The notes beneath the pieces were generated by a model, which saw only the letters and a program-made list of their open reading frames with translations, was not told the origin of the DNA and did not search any database. The position numbers and the translations under genes were made by a program. This document shows, in pieces, positions 35,320 through 44,186 of a stretch of DNA of 64,000 nucleotides (position 1 is the first letter of the stretch; each line of letters starts with the position of its first letter). Origin of the DNA: Casp-actino8 sp001510335 (GTDB lineage Bacteria; Actinomycetota; Acidimicrobiia; Acidimicrobiales; Ilumatobacteraceae); NCBI GenBank assembly GCA_027729635.1, contig JAQCEM010000002.1, positions 1-64,000 of the forward strand, in the 5' to 3' direction.

Positions 35320-36249
35320 TCATTGTTCGCTGCGGCAGCGCTCCAGCACCTCTTGAAGGTCGGCTGGCAATTCGGAGGTGAATTCAAGTGGTTCGCCCGT
35401 CAACGGGTGCTCAAATACCAAACGCCCAGCGTGCAAGAACGGTCGCCCGATCACCAAAGGCATCCGCGCTCCACCGTATTGCGGGTCACCGACGACTGAG
35501 TGACCCGTTGCTTGAAGGTGGACTCTGATCTGATGCGTGCGCCCTGTTTCAAGTTCGCACGCAACCAAGGAAACGTCAGGATCTGCCATCGTTTCTAGAA
35601 CTTCGTAATTGGTACGTGCTGGCTTGCCGCTCGCGACCACCGCCATACACAACGGGTTACGAGGATCGCGTCCGATCGGTGCATCAATTGTTCCGACGGG
35701 CGCCGAGGGGTGACCCCAGACCAAAGCGGTGTAATGACGCTTAACCTCGCGCAGTGACATCATCGCAACAAGTTCTTCATACGCCTCTTGGGTACGCGCG
35801 ACTATCAACAAGCCGGTCGTTCCGATATCAAGTCGATGCACAATTCCGGGACGGTGTTCTTCGCCGACTCCGGCAATTTCGGGAAATCGAGCGAGAAGAC
35901 CATTAACTAATGTGTGGTCGTTATTGCCAGCACCGGGGTGCACAACAACTCCAGCGGACTTATTGACCACGATGATGTGCTCATCTGAATACACGACATC
36001 AACCACGACTGTTGGATCTGGCCTCGGCAATACAGGTTGAGGAATTTTTGAAATGTCAACGGCAACGATCTGTCCAACCTTCAAGCGGACTTTCCCAGTT
36101 GGGGCAACAACTCCATCCAGTTCCACAGCACCGTTAGCAATCGTTGTCGTTGCGTCCGCGCGGCTAATTTCGGCCATCAAAGACACGACTCTGTCAAGTC
36201 GCTCACCGGCTAACGAATCAGGTATTTCCTCGGTGATGATCTCAGACAT
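35320..36249 (-). CDS. RluA/RluD family pseudouridine synthase
   Basis: Isomerises uridine to pseudouridine in 23S rRNA or tRNA. The 309-residue protein has an N-terminal S4 RNA-binding domain (about 10-75) and the catalytic motif HRLDIGTTGLLIVA near residue 137, whose Asp attacks uracil; most relatives have HRLDxxTSG, here TTG. RTHQIRVHL follows near residue 240. Gene order lspA-rluD-like-pyrR is common in actinobacteria. It overlaps lspA by eight bases. The target uridines are unknown. Confidence 0.92.
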   Translation of the reverse strand: MSEIITEEIPDSLAGERLDRVVSLMAEISRADATTTIANGAVELDGVVAPTGKVRLKVGQIVAVDISKIPQPVLPRPDPTVVVDVVYSDEHIIVVNKSAGVVVHPGAGNNDHTLVNGLLARFPEIAGVGEEHRPGIVHRLDIGTTGLLIVARTQEAYEELVAMMSLREVKRHYTALVWGHPSAPVGTIDAPIGRDPRNPLCMAVVASGKPARTNYEVLETMADPDVSLVACELETGRTHQIRVHLQATGHSVVGDPQYGGARMPLVIGRPFLHAGRLVFEHPLTGEPLEFTSELPADLQEVLERCRSEQ

Positions 36250-36727
36250 AGTCGACTTTCGGTTGGAAAAACAGATAACTCACGATGAGTAGTCCCCCAC
36301 CAACATTGACGCACATATCGGCAATATTAAAAATGGGGAACCATTGGAAGTCGATGAAATCAACGACTTTTCCTTGCAACCACGCGTCACCACGGAAAAG
36401 ACGGTCAACGATGTTGCCCATGGCACCGCCGACGAGGAGACCGATTGCGACCACTGAAGACTTGCTCGATGCTTGCCGCAGCGAAAGTAGCAAAAAGACG
36501 ACAACAACGACCGCCACGACACCAATAATCGGGCCCCAACCTTGGCCCCTACCAAAGGCCATGCCGCTATTAAACGCCAAATTGAATTGCAGGGTCCACA
36601 ACACATGAACGGTGTGCCCGTCATTGAGTTGTGACACCGCCCAATGTTTGCTGAGTTGATCTACACCGACAACAACTGCTGCAACCAACAACGACAGACT
36701 TGGAATCCTACGCTGACCTTGAGTCAC
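36242..36727 (-). CDS. lspA: lipoprotein signal peptidase (signal peptidase II)
   Basis: An aspartyl protease in the cytoplasmic membrane that cleaves lipoprotein signal peptides. The 161-residue protein has four predicted membrane segments. The first catalytic Asp lies in GGAMGNIVDRLFRG and the second in FNIADMCVNVGG, both conserved blocks. Its stop touches the start side of the next gene with no spacer. It lies between the DksA-like gene and the RluA-family gene. Confidence 0.95.
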   Translation of the reverse strand: MTQGQRRIPSLSLLVAAVVVGVDQLSKHWAVSQLNDGHTVHVLWTLQFNLAFNSGMAFGRGQGWGPIIGVVAVVVVVFLLLSLRQASSKSSVVAIGLLVGGAMGNIVDRLFRGDAWLQGKVVDFIDFQWFPIFNIADMCVNVGGGLLIVSYLFFQPKVDYV

Positions 36728-37600
36728 TTATCTCCAGCCGACTCGTTCTTCAACGAGTTCAATTGCCCACGGAATGACTTCGAGGCGCTCGCGCGGAATC
36801 GGGCGGGTTGAAACGGTGCTGTAGCCATAGTCGCCAGTTTCGATGCGCAAAAGTGCACCATCAATTTCTTCAATGGTCTGACGCGCTTGATCGGACAAAA
36901 CGCGATCTCGCTCACGTTCAACGGCCATGGTGTCACCTTCGCCACCATCTTCGTCGAATTGATCATCACCCATACCGGCTTCTTCAATGAGCTTTTCTAA
37001 TTCATTCTCGAGGCTCACTGCACGACCCAACAAACGATCACGCTGTTCAATCAACAAAGCCCGCTGGCGACGAAGGAACGTCAAGTCAAAATCTTTGTTA
37101 GCAATGATTCCGTCCTTTGACACAGTCTTCTTGCCGGGAACAGGTGGCTTGACAAAAACTGGCTTGGCTACTTTCTTGGGAGCGGGGGGAGCCTTGACCG
37201 GCGCAGGTGCGACTGGCTTAGTGGGTGCCGGCTTCTTGATCGGAGCGGCCTTCTTCGCCGGAGCAACCTTTTTGGCAGGTGCAACCTTTTTGGCAGGTGC
37301 AACCTTTTTGGCGGGAGCGGCCTTCTTGACCGGCATAGCCTTCCTCGCCGGTGCGGCTTTCTTGACTGGCATAGCCTTCTTCGCCGAAGCTTTCTTGACT
37401 GGCATAGCCTTCTTCGCCGGAGTCTTCTTCGCAGGTGCGACCTTCTTGGCAGGAGCGACCTTTTTGGCCGGAGCTTTCTTGACTGGCATAGCCTTCTTCG
37501 CCGAAGCTTTCTTCGCCGGTGCAGCCTTCTTCGCCGAAGCTTTCTTCGCAGGTGCGACCTTCTTGGCAGGAGCAGGCTTCTTAACCGTTTTACTAGCCAT
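36728..37600 (-). CDS. TraR/DksA-like protein with Lys/Ala/Pro-rich tail, zinc cysteines lost
   Basis: A 290-residue two-part protein. Residues 1-145 are a histone H1-like repeat of PAKK and AKKA units. From about 170 on lies a coiled coil (FLRRQRALLIEQRDRLL...) and the DksA-family end IDGALLRIETGDYGY ... PIPRERLEVIPWA. In family members the segment after GTYG holds a CxxC pair and a second pair near the end; all four cysteines are absent here. The start at 37600 has AAGGA about ten bases upstream. A DNA- or polymerase-binding role is inferred. It lies between ileS and lspA, the usual place for this family in actinobacteria. Confidence 0.82.
   Translation of the reverse strand: MASKTVKKPAPAKKVAPAKKASAKKAAPAKKASAKKAMPVKKAPAKKVAPAKKVAPAKKTPAKKAMPVKKASAKKAMPVKKAAPARKAMPVKKAAPAKKVAPAKKVAPAKKVAPAKKAAPIKKPAPTKPVAPAPVKAPPAPKKVAKPVFVKPPVPGKKTVSKDGIIANKDFDLTFLRRQRALLIEQRDRLLGRAVSLENELEKLIEEAGMGDDQFDEDGGEGDTMAVERERDRVLSDQARQTIEEIDGALLRIETGDYGYSTVSTRPIPRERLEVIPWAIELVEERVGWR
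37165..37590 (-). repeat. coding tandem repeat for PAKK/AKKA units
   Basis: The repeat encodes about 140 residues of the DksA-like protein as imperfect 12- to 33-base units such as GCCAAAAAGGTTGCACCT. Three nearly identical copies stand at about 37260-37310. Such units change length by slippage. Confidence 0.8.
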
Positions 37601-37651
37601 CGCTGATGTCCTTTTCACTCGTGTGGTTGGGCAGGATACCTGCAAATCGAC

Positions 37652-40600
37652 CTATCTCGGGGGCATATCTATGCGATCAACACCGATATGAATGTCCTCA
37701 TCATCCAAAATGGCGTTCATAGCCCCCTGCCCCCATTGGACAGATTGAGCCAAAGTTTCACTCGCTAGTTCGTCAATAAATGGCTGGATCTGGCGCCGTA
37801 CCGATTGAGACACTCCGAGCGTGATTTCGATACGGTCGCTGACTTCAAGACCTGCTTCGCGGCGAGCCTGTTGGACTAATCGAATGAGATCTCGGGCAGT
37901 GCCTTCGGCCGCAAGCTCAGGGGTGACCTCTATATCAAGTGTCACCATTCCGAGACCATCACCGAGAGCACTACTTGCCGCACCTTCTGCGGCAACCATT
38001 TTGAGGGTGTACTCACCCGCAAAAAGTTCAATATCTCCCGCAAAAACTTGTTCGCCGTCTTGACGCCAATTACCCGATTTAACGGCTTTGATAACATCTT
38101 GGGTTCTTCCGCCAAGTCGCGGTCCGAGAGCTCCGGGAATCACTTGTAAAACAGCCGGAGCTGCCCCCGAAACTTCGGTTCCTAACGTCACTTTTTTAAC
38201 GTTGACCTCATCGGCAATGATGTCAATGAACGACACCAACTCAGCCGAATCGGGATGTGAAACCGCAAGTTCACTCAACGGCAGACGCACGCGACGACTG
38301 TGGGCTTTACGAATCGACAATGCGACCGAACACACTTCTCGAACTCGGTCCATCGAGCGAACCAATTCGACATCATGCGGTAAGGCCGTGTTCGTCGGCC
38401 AGTCAGTGAGGTGTACCGAACGACCTCCGGTCAAGCCTGCATAAACGGTGTCTGACAAAAGCGGCAGTAACGGTGCGGAGACTCGACACAAAACTTCAAG
38501 GACTGTATGCAGCGTGTCAAATGCGTCTTGATCGCCTTCCCAGAAACGATCGCGAGAACGACGGATATACCAGTTGGTCAAGACATCTAAGAAGTCACGA
38601 ACCCCCGAGCATGCTGAAAAGAGATCGTACGCATCAAGATCATGCGTGACTCGTTCAACCATCTGTGCTGACTTGGCCAGAATATAACGGTCAAGAATGT
38701 TCGTTGAATCAGTGCGGAAAGTTCCCGATACGCCTTCGGCATTGGCGTACAGACTCAAGAAATACCAGGAGTTCCACATTGGTAAAAGAACCTGTCGAAC
38801 AGTTTCACGAATTCCTGATTCGGTAACCGAGAAGTCCGAGCCCCGCAAAATAGCCGATGACAACAAATACCAGCGCATTGCGTCAGCCCCGTAGGTGTCA
38901 AAGACAACCATAGGGTCGGGATAGTTGCGCAAACTCTTAGACATTTTCTGTCCGTCGTCACCAAGGACGATTCCGTGACTCACGCAAGTTGAAAAAGCCG
39001 GACGATCAAACAATGCAGTTGCAAGTACATGCAATGTGTAGAACCACCCACGTGTTTGGCCGATGTACTCAACAATGAAGTCGCCAGGGTAATGCTGTTC
39101 AAACCACGTCGTATTCTCAAATGGATAGTGCACTTGAGCGAATGGCATTGATCCGCTCTCAAACCAACAGTCAAGAACTTCTGGCACTCGACGCATCATT
39201 GACTGTCCGGTTGGATCATCGGGATTAGGGCGCACGAGATCATCAACAACTGGGCGATGCAGATCAGTCACTGTCACACCAAAGTCGCGTTCAATCTCGG
39301 CGATACTTCCGTACACATCGAGACGCGGGTACGTGGGGTCATCGCTCTTCCACACGGGGATGGGTGAACCCCAGAAGCGATTTCGACTAATTGACCAATC
39401 GCGCGCATTGGCGAGCCATTTACCGAATGAACCTTCTTTGAGATGTTCAGGAACCCAGGTGATCTGTTGGTTGAGTTCAAGCATGCGGGCTTTAATCGCG
39501 GTTACTTCGACGAACCACGACGAAATCGCGCGGTACACCAACGGTTCAGCGCAGCGCCAGCAGTGTGGATACGAGTGATCGTAACTGTCGTGTCGAATGA
39601 CAACGCCAGCCTGCTTCAGGTGCTTAATGACTAATGGATTCGCTTCAAAAACATGAATTCCGACCCAGTCGGAAACTTCCGCGGTGTAGCAACCGTGGCT
39701 GTCCATCGGACAAATAGTTTCGATTCCGGCCGCGAGACAAGCGATCTGGTCATCTTCACCAAATCCAGGAGCCATGTGCACGACACCGGTTCCGTCCTCG
39801 GTCGTCACAAACTCGGCTCCGAGTACTTGGAATGCCGAAGCTGTATCCGAGAAATAATCAAAGAGTGGTGCGTAGGTGCGTCCGATCAACTCAGAACCCT
39901 TCAAGGTCCCAACTCGTACCGCATCACCAAGTTCGCGTTCATACGAGGCCAATCGGGCTTCGGCCAAGATGATTTTCTCGCTGTTCAATTCAACGACTGC
40001 GTAGTCAATGTCAGGATTAACCGCCAACGCCAGGTTTGATGGCAGCGTCCATGGCGTAGTCGTCCATGCCAAAATCTTTTCGCCAGTCGACAACGAAAAC
40101 TTTACGGTCAGTGCTGGGTCTTGACGATCGCGATAGACATCATCCATTCGCGTCTCGGTATTGCTCAACGGGGTTTCACAACGCCAGCAATACGCTAAAA
40201 CTCGAAAGCCCTCGTAAATCAAACCCTTGACATGCAAAGTCTTGAATGCCCACATAACACTTTCCATGTACGGAAGGTCGAGGGTCTTGTAGTCGTTTTC
40301 AAAATCAACCCAGCGGGCCTGACGATTGACATAGCGTTCCCATTCGTTGGTGTAACGCAACACACTGGTTCGGCAATAGTCATTGAATTTTTCAATTCCG
40401 AATTCGGTGACTTCAGGATGACCAGAAATTCCTAATTGCTTTTCAGCTTCAACCTCTGCGGGTAAACCATGGCAGTCCCAACCGAATCGTCGATCAACTC
40501 GTTCACCCTTCATGGTGCGATAACGCGGAATCGCATCTTTCACAAAGCCAGTTAACAAATGTCCGTAGTGTGGCAATCCGTTCGCAAATGGCGGGCCGTC

Positions 40601-40756
40601 GTAGAAGACAAATTCATTGGAACCATCAGCACCAACTGAACGTTGATCGACCGATTCTTCAAAAGTGTGTTCAGTCTTCCAACGTTCAAGGACAGTCGCT
40701 TCGATCGCTGGAAATGATGGCTGAGATTCAACGGGTGGATAACGGCGCTCGGTCAT
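37652..40756 (-). CDS. ileS: isoleucyl-tRNA synthetase, eukaryote-like (IleS2) type
   Basis: Charges tRNA-Ile and edits misactivated valine. The 1034-residue enzyme has the HIGH box as GLPHYGHLLTG near residue 62, an editing domain (about 200-390, with WTTTPWTLPSNLA), and KMSKSLRNYPDP near 605. The HYGH box, CWRC cysteine pairs and C-terminal layout are those of the eukaryote-like IleS2 class, which in other species is tolerant of mupirocin. A hairpin (40763-40795) lies just before the start, but no T-box conserved sequence is seen. Confidence 0.96.
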   Translation of the reverse strand: MTERRYPPVESQPSFPAIEATVLERWKTEHTFEESVDQRSVGADGSNEFVFYDGPPFANGLPHYGHLLTGFVKDAIPRYRTMKGERVDRRFGWDCHGLPAEVEAEKQLGISGHPEVTEFGIEKFNDYCRTSVLRYTNEWERYVNRQARWVDFENDYKTLDLPYMESVMWAFKTLHVKGLIYEGFRVLAYCWRCETPLSNTETRMDDVYRDRQDPALTVKFSLSTGEKILAWTTTPWTLPSNLALAVNPDIDYAVVELNSEKIILAEARLASYERELGDAVRVGTLKGSELIGRTYAPLFDYFSDTASAFQVLGAEFVTTEDGTGVVHMAPGFGEDDQIACLAAGIETICPMDSHGCYTAEVSDWVGIHVFEANPLVIKHLKQAGVVIRHDSYDHSYPHCWRCAEPLVYRAISSWFVEVTAIKARMLELNQQITWVPEHLKEGSFGKWLANARDWSISRNRFWGSPIPVWKSDDPTYPRLDVYGSIAEIERDFGVTVTDLHRPVVDDLVRPNPDDPTGQSMMRRVPEVLDCWFESGSMPFAQVHYPFENTTWFEQHYPGDFIVEYIGQTRGWFYTLHVLATALFDRPAFSTCVSHGIVLGDDGQKMSKSLRNYPDPMVVFDTYGADAMRWYLLSSAILRGSDFSVTESGIRETVRQVLLPMWNSWYFLSLYANAEGVSGTFRTDSTNILDRYILAKSAQMVERVTHDLDAYDLFSACSGVRDFLDVLTNWYIRRSRDRFWEGDQDAFDTLHTVLEVLCRVSAPLLPLLSDTVYAGLTGGRSVHLTDWPTNTALPHDVELVRSMDRVREVCSVALSIRKAHSRRVRLPLSELAVSHPDSAELVSFIDIIADEVNVKKVTLGTEVSGAAPAVLQVIPGALGPRLGGRTQDVIKAVKSGNWRQDGEQVFAGDIELFAGEYTLKMVAAEGAASSALGDGLGMVTLDIEVTPELAAEGTARDLIRLVQQARREAGLEVSDRIEITLGVSQSVRRQIQPFIDELASETLAQSVQWGQGAMNAILDDEDIHIGVDRIDMPPR

Positions 40757-40762
40757 AATTAG

Positions 40763-40795
40763 TCAGTCTCAATCAGAAAATCAACGATTGACTGA
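40763..40795 (-). other. stem-loop before ileS
   Basis: TCAGTC (40763-40768) pairs with GACTGA (40790-40795), extended by AATC/GATT after a two-base bulge. It fills most of the 50-base gap between yggT and ileS and could hide or expose the poorly marked ileS ribosome binding site. There is no U-run. Confidence 0.45.
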
Positions 40796-40806
40796 GGATA
40801 TCGGCA

Positions 40807-41049
40807 CTACCCCAGTGCTCGACCAAGTATCTGCAACGCGATCAGAAGCAGCATCGGAGACAAATCCAAGCCACCCATTGATGGCAAGGTACGTCGAATG
40901 GGTGCGAGCACTGGCTCAGTCGCCTTGTACAACCATAGCTGAACTGAAGCCATTGGGCTTTGCGATGAAGCCGGTGGGAACCACGACGTCACAACGCGCA
41001 ACAAAAGCACGACGGTGTACAGCGTGATCAAAGAGCCAAGAATATTCAT
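40807..41049 (-). CDS. YggT family membrane protein
   Basis: An 80-residue protein with two hydrophobic segments (about 3-22 and 60-78) and the family elements LRVVTSWFP and ATEPVLAPIRRTLP. YggT proteins lie next to sepF in most actinobacteria and firmicutes and are thought to aid division or osmotic tolerance. It is four bases after sepF. DivIVA, which usually follows, is absent. Confidence 0.9.
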   Translation of the reverse strand: MNILGSLITLYTVVLLLRVVTSWFPPASSQSPMASVQLWLYKATEPVLAPIRRTLPSMGGLDLSPMLLLIALQILGRALG

Positions 41050-41053
41050 GAGT

Positions 41054-41581
41054 TCAGTATTCTGGGTTGGCGGCGCGTGTGTCTGGCTTTAAGAGATAGA
41101 CACCCCGCGCAACTTTTTCAATCTTGCCATGCAACGCATAACAAAGGCCGCTTGAAAAATCGATCATGCGACGAGCCACTTCATCATCGCATCCTTCAGT
41201 ATTCAAAATCACGGGGTTTCCATCACGGTAACGATTGGCCACTTCTTGAATGTCGTTAAAACGAATCGCCTTCACTGTGTGGGTTTCACCTTGCACCGGT
41301 CCACCCAAGGTTCGAACTGATGAGCCCTGACGGGCCGAAATTGGACGCGGCTGCACTGACGAATCGTCAAACTGTGGACGACGCGGTGTTGGAACCGGGT
41401 CGGTGTCACGAGGACTCACTTGACGGGCAACTGGTCGCGAGTCGTCGAAACCACCACGAGTATCGGCAGTTTGCGAAACGCCGCCCGAACGATCGGCCTG
41501 ATCGTGGTCGCCGTAATCATCGTACGCATCGTCCTCGCCGAGGCCGAGATAGTCCATCGCTCGTCTAAAAATTGACATCAC
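41054..41581 (-). CDS. sepF: cell division protein SepF
   Basis: Membrane anchor for FtsZ in gram-positive bacteria. The 175-residue protein has an N-terminal amphipathic helix (MMSIFRRAMDYLGLG) for membrane binding, an acidic and Pro/Arg-rich linker (about 16-95) and the globular SepF domain with AIRFNDIQEVANRYRDGNPVI and FSSGLCYALHGKIEKV. All expected parts are present. Actinobacteria lack FtsA and ZipA, so SepF is probably essential here. Confidence 0.95.
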   Translation of the reverse strand: MMSIFRRAMDYLGLGEDDAYDDYGDHDQADRSGGVSQTADTRGGFDDSRPVARQVSPRDTDPVPTPRRPQFDDSSVQPRPISARQGSSVRTLGGPVQGETHTVKAIRFNDIQEVANRYRDGNPVILNTEGCDDEVARRMIDFSSGLCYALHGKIEKVARGVYLLKPDTRAANPEY

Positions 41582-41595
41582 CGAAAGAATAGTCG

Positions 41596-42288
41596 CTATT
41601 GATGGGCCATGGGTGGACGGTCACCAAAGATAGCCGACCCGATTCGAACCATGGTTGAGCCACACTCAATGGCCAGTTCAAGGTCGGCGGTCATGCCCAT
41701 CGACACTTCGGGGACGCCCAATTCATGGGCCAGTCGAGCCGTCGTCTCAAAAGCCCGTCGAGTGATTGCGATATCTCCACTCGTGGGTCCAACTGTCATC
41801 AATCCGACTACACCAAGACCAAGGTCTACCGCTCGGGTCATAAGCTCGCTCAGCCCGCTGACTTCACAACCACCTTTGTCTGCCTCACCAGTCGCATTGA
41901 CCTGCAACATGATTCGTGATTGCGGGGCCCGACGCGCAATTTCATCAATGATTGAACCACGATCAACTGATTGCCAAACGTCTACGATCGGGCTCAATGA
42001 ACGCACCTTGTTTGACTGTAAACGACCGATGAAATGAACTTCGGGCCGATGGACTGGATTGACTCCCGGCCATTTTTCGAGTAAATCTTGAGCGTAATTT
42101 TCACCGATCATCGAACAACCCGCGACTATCACTGCGTTCACCGCACTAGCGGGAAATGTTTTTGTCACCGCAACAACTCGAACTCGTTCGCCACCATATT
42201 TACGCACACGATTCACGATCAATTCATAATTTTCTTTGATTCGCTGAGCAGCAAAAGTCTCATCATGACTGTTCACGTTGTTCTCCAT
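41596..42288 (-). CDS. YggS family PLP homeostasis protein
   Basis: A 230-residue single TIM-barrel protein with covalently bound PLP, which buffers PLP levels rather than acting as an enzyme. The PLP Lys lies in VVAVTKTFPAS near residue 40. Further family pieces are FIGRLQSNKVR, LQVNATGEADKGG and GLMTVGP, plus SMGMTADLELAIECGSTMVRIGSAIFG at the end. The start at 42288 (MENNVN) overlaps the pgeF end by 16 bases; the longer frame to 42363 is inside pgeF. Confidence 0.93.
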   Translation of the reverse strand: MENNVNSHDETFAAQRIKENYELIVNRVRKYGGERVRVVAVTKTFPASAVNAVIVAGCSMIGENYAQDLLEKWPGVNPVHRPEVHFIGRLQSNKVRSLSPIVDVWQSVDRGSIIDEIARRAPQSRIMLQVNATGEADKGGCEVSGLSELMTRAVDLGLGVVGLMTVGPTSGDIAITRRAFETTARLAHELGVPEVSMGMTADLELAIECGSTMVRIGSAIFGDRPPMAHQ

Positions 42289-42950
42289 ACTCCGACGATC
42301 TGTCGTTCCCGTTCGCCACGGACACGGTGCGAAAAATACTGTTCTGCTCGGCAACCCGTGCACTCACTGAGTTCAGTGAGGGGAATCTCACAAGACCTGA
42401 AAAAACTGCGAATGCATGCGGCCACGTTCAATGCCGGGCGTCCGAATTGGTCAACACCGCGAGCACTTGATCCGAACAGGTCAGCCATCACGCGTAAGTC
42501 AGATTCGCTGAATTCATAACAACATTGGCCAATATGCGGGCCAACAAAACCGTGAATGGCAACATCATCATGGGTGCGCATGAGTGCATGAGCATGCGCC
42601 AACACCCCATCACGAAGGCCTTTCCAACCAGCGTGCACGGCAACGATTAAATGTTCACCAATCAGAAAAACAGGGGCGCAGTCACCAACCCAAATCCCAA
42701 GGACTGCGTTATTCACATCGGTTCCGATGACATCACCAATCTCACCGTCGCGTGACCCCGGAGTTTCAACCCACTGCGAGTCCGACCCGTGAATCTCGTT
42801 TAATTGCGTCCACGGCAAAGCAACTAACTCTTGACGACGTGAACGGAGCAATGTCCGATCAACGACATCGCTATTGAAATCGCCATCGGATCGATGGGAT
42901 ACCACAAAATTGACCGTCGAAATACCAGGAAGTTGGATGAAGGCGGGCAT
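42273..42950 (-). CDS. pgeF: PgeF/YfiH family purine nucleoside phosphorylase (multicopper-like)
   Basis: A 225-residue protein of the laccase-domain family, which in E. coli fixes peptidoglycan composition errors and in other species acts as a purine nucleoside phosphorylase. The metal site is seen as VAVHAGWKGL (His), GDCAPVF (Cys) and GPHIGQCCYEF (His, Cys). Located directly after ftsZ as in most actinobacteria, with a 12-base gap. Confidence 0.9.
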   Translation of the reverse strand: MPAFIQLPGISTVNFVVSHRSDGDFNSDVVDRTLLRSRRQELVALPWTQLNEIHGSDSQWVETPGSRDGEIGDVIGTDVNNAVLGIWVGDCAPVFLIGEHLIVAVHAGWKGLRDGVLAHAHALMRTHDDVAIHGFVGPHIGQCCYEFSESDLRVMADLFGSSARGVDQFGRPALNVAACIRSFFRSCEIPLTELSECTGCRAEQYFSHRVRGERERQIVGVWRTT

Positions 42951-42962
42951 GGGCCCGCAATC

Positions 42963-44075
42963 TCACTTCAGGAACGACGGGACATCAAAGTCGTCATCGC
43001 CGTCGTCACTTGACACGGGGTCTGACGCGAAGATGTCCTTCGCTGGTGCCGGAGTGCGAGCGGTGCCACCGGTTTGACTTGAGCGAGCAGCGGGTCGTCC
43101 TGTCGGACGCACCTGCGGAGCCCCTTCCCAACGATCAAAACCTGCAGCGATAACAGTGACGCGCACTTCGTCGCCCATGTCGTCGTTGATGACCGTACCG
43201 AAGATGATGTTGGCGTCTTGGTGAGCGATGCCGTGAATGATTTCGGCAGCTTCGTTCATTTCCATCAACGTCATCGTTGATGGGCCAGTGACGTTGAGCA
43301 ATACGCCGCGAGCACCTTCAATTGACGCTTCAAGCAAACTGCTTGAAAGTGCCTTCAACGCAGCGTCTCGGGCACGACTATCACCACTTGCTGAACCAAT
43401 TCCCATCAACGCCGAACCAGCGTTCTGAAGCGTCATCTTGACGTCAGCAAAGTCGGTGTTGATCAGACCAGGATTCGTGATCAATTCTGAAATTCCAGAA
43501 ACGCCGCTGTACAGAACCTCATCGGCTCGAGCGAAAGCCTCCATGACAGTGTCACGAGCGTCAACGACTGACAACAAACGATCGTTGGGAACAACAATCA
43601 AGGTGTCAACTTTTTCCTTGAGCTTGGCGATACCCGCGTCGGCTTGCACTGCACGACGACGACCTTCAAACGAGAAGGGACGGGTAACGATGCCGATAGT
43701 AAGCGCACCAGCGGCTTTGGCGATTTCTGCCACGACTGGCGCAGCACCCGTTCCGGTACCTCCGCCCTCACCGGCTGCGATGAAAACCATGTCGGCGCCC
43801 TTCAGCGCGTCTTCAATTTCATCGCGGTGAGCTTCAGCGGCCTGGCGGCCAACTTCTGGGTCGCTTCCAGCGCCAAGACCACGAGTCAACTCGCGACCCA
43901 CGTCAAGCTTGAGCTCAGCGTCACTGGTCATCAAAGCCTGAATATCGGTGTTGATCGCAATAAATTCGACCCCACGCAGATTTCGCTCGATCATTCGGTT
44001 AATTGCGTTGACGCCACCGCCGCCGACGCCAACAACCTTGATCTGGCAGATGTAATTGTTTTGTCCACCAACCAT
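42963..44075 (-). CDS. ftsZ: cell division protein FtsZ
   Basis: Tubulin-like GTPase that forms the Z ring. The 370-residue protein has the GTP motif GEGGGTGTGAAP near residue 105, a T7 loop with NxDFADVK, and the C-terminal peptide DDFDVPSFLK that binds SepF. GAGGAG nine bases before the ATG at 44075 sets the start; a frame open to 44156 gives no homologous extension. A GC-rich hairpin stands between ftsQ and ftsZ, so ftsZ may have extra transcripts from the intergenic region. Confidence 0.98.
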   Translation of the reverse strand: MVGGQNNYICQIKVVGVGGGGVNAINRMIERNLRGVEFIAINTDIQALMTSDAELKLDVGRELTRGLGAGSDPEVGRQAAEAHRDEIEDALKGADMVFIAAGEGGGTGTGAAPVVAEIAKAAGALTIGIVTRPFSFEGRRRAVQADAGIAKLKEKVDTLIVVPNDRLLSVVDARDTVMEAFARADEVLYSGVSGISELITNPGLINTDFADVKMTLQNAGSALMGIGSASGDSRARDAALKALSSSLLEASIEGARGVLLNVTGPSTMTLMEMNEAAEIIHGIAHQDANIIFGTVINDDMGDEVRVTVIAAGFDRWEGAPQVRPTGRPAARSSQTGGTARTPAPAKDIFASDPVSSDDGDDDFDVPSFLK

Positions 44076-44172
44076 GTCGGGAGACTCCTCTTTTCGGGTG
44101 TCGGCAAGCCGACGTTGAGTTGAAAATAACCAGTAATTAATTGATGAGTCTCGCACTTCCGAATCGCTAATG

Positions 44173-44185
44173 GGGGGATACCCCC
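44173..44185 (-). other. GC hairpin between ftsQ and ftsZ
   Basis: GGGGG and CCCCC with a three-base loop, one to two bases after the ftsQ stop. No U-run follows, so it may reduce read-through or protect the upstream mRNA while ftsZ is expressed separately. Confidence 0.4.
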
Positions 44186-44186
44186 G

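Noticed and set aside
36987..37691. 234-codon plus-strand frame with FLAGATF repeats
   Set aside because: It is the reverse reading of the PAKK repeat of the DksA-like gene; the repeat alone keeps the frame open.
40757..41060. T-box riboswitch before ileS
   Set aside because: The yggT gene occupies the needed space and no T-box consensus is seen.
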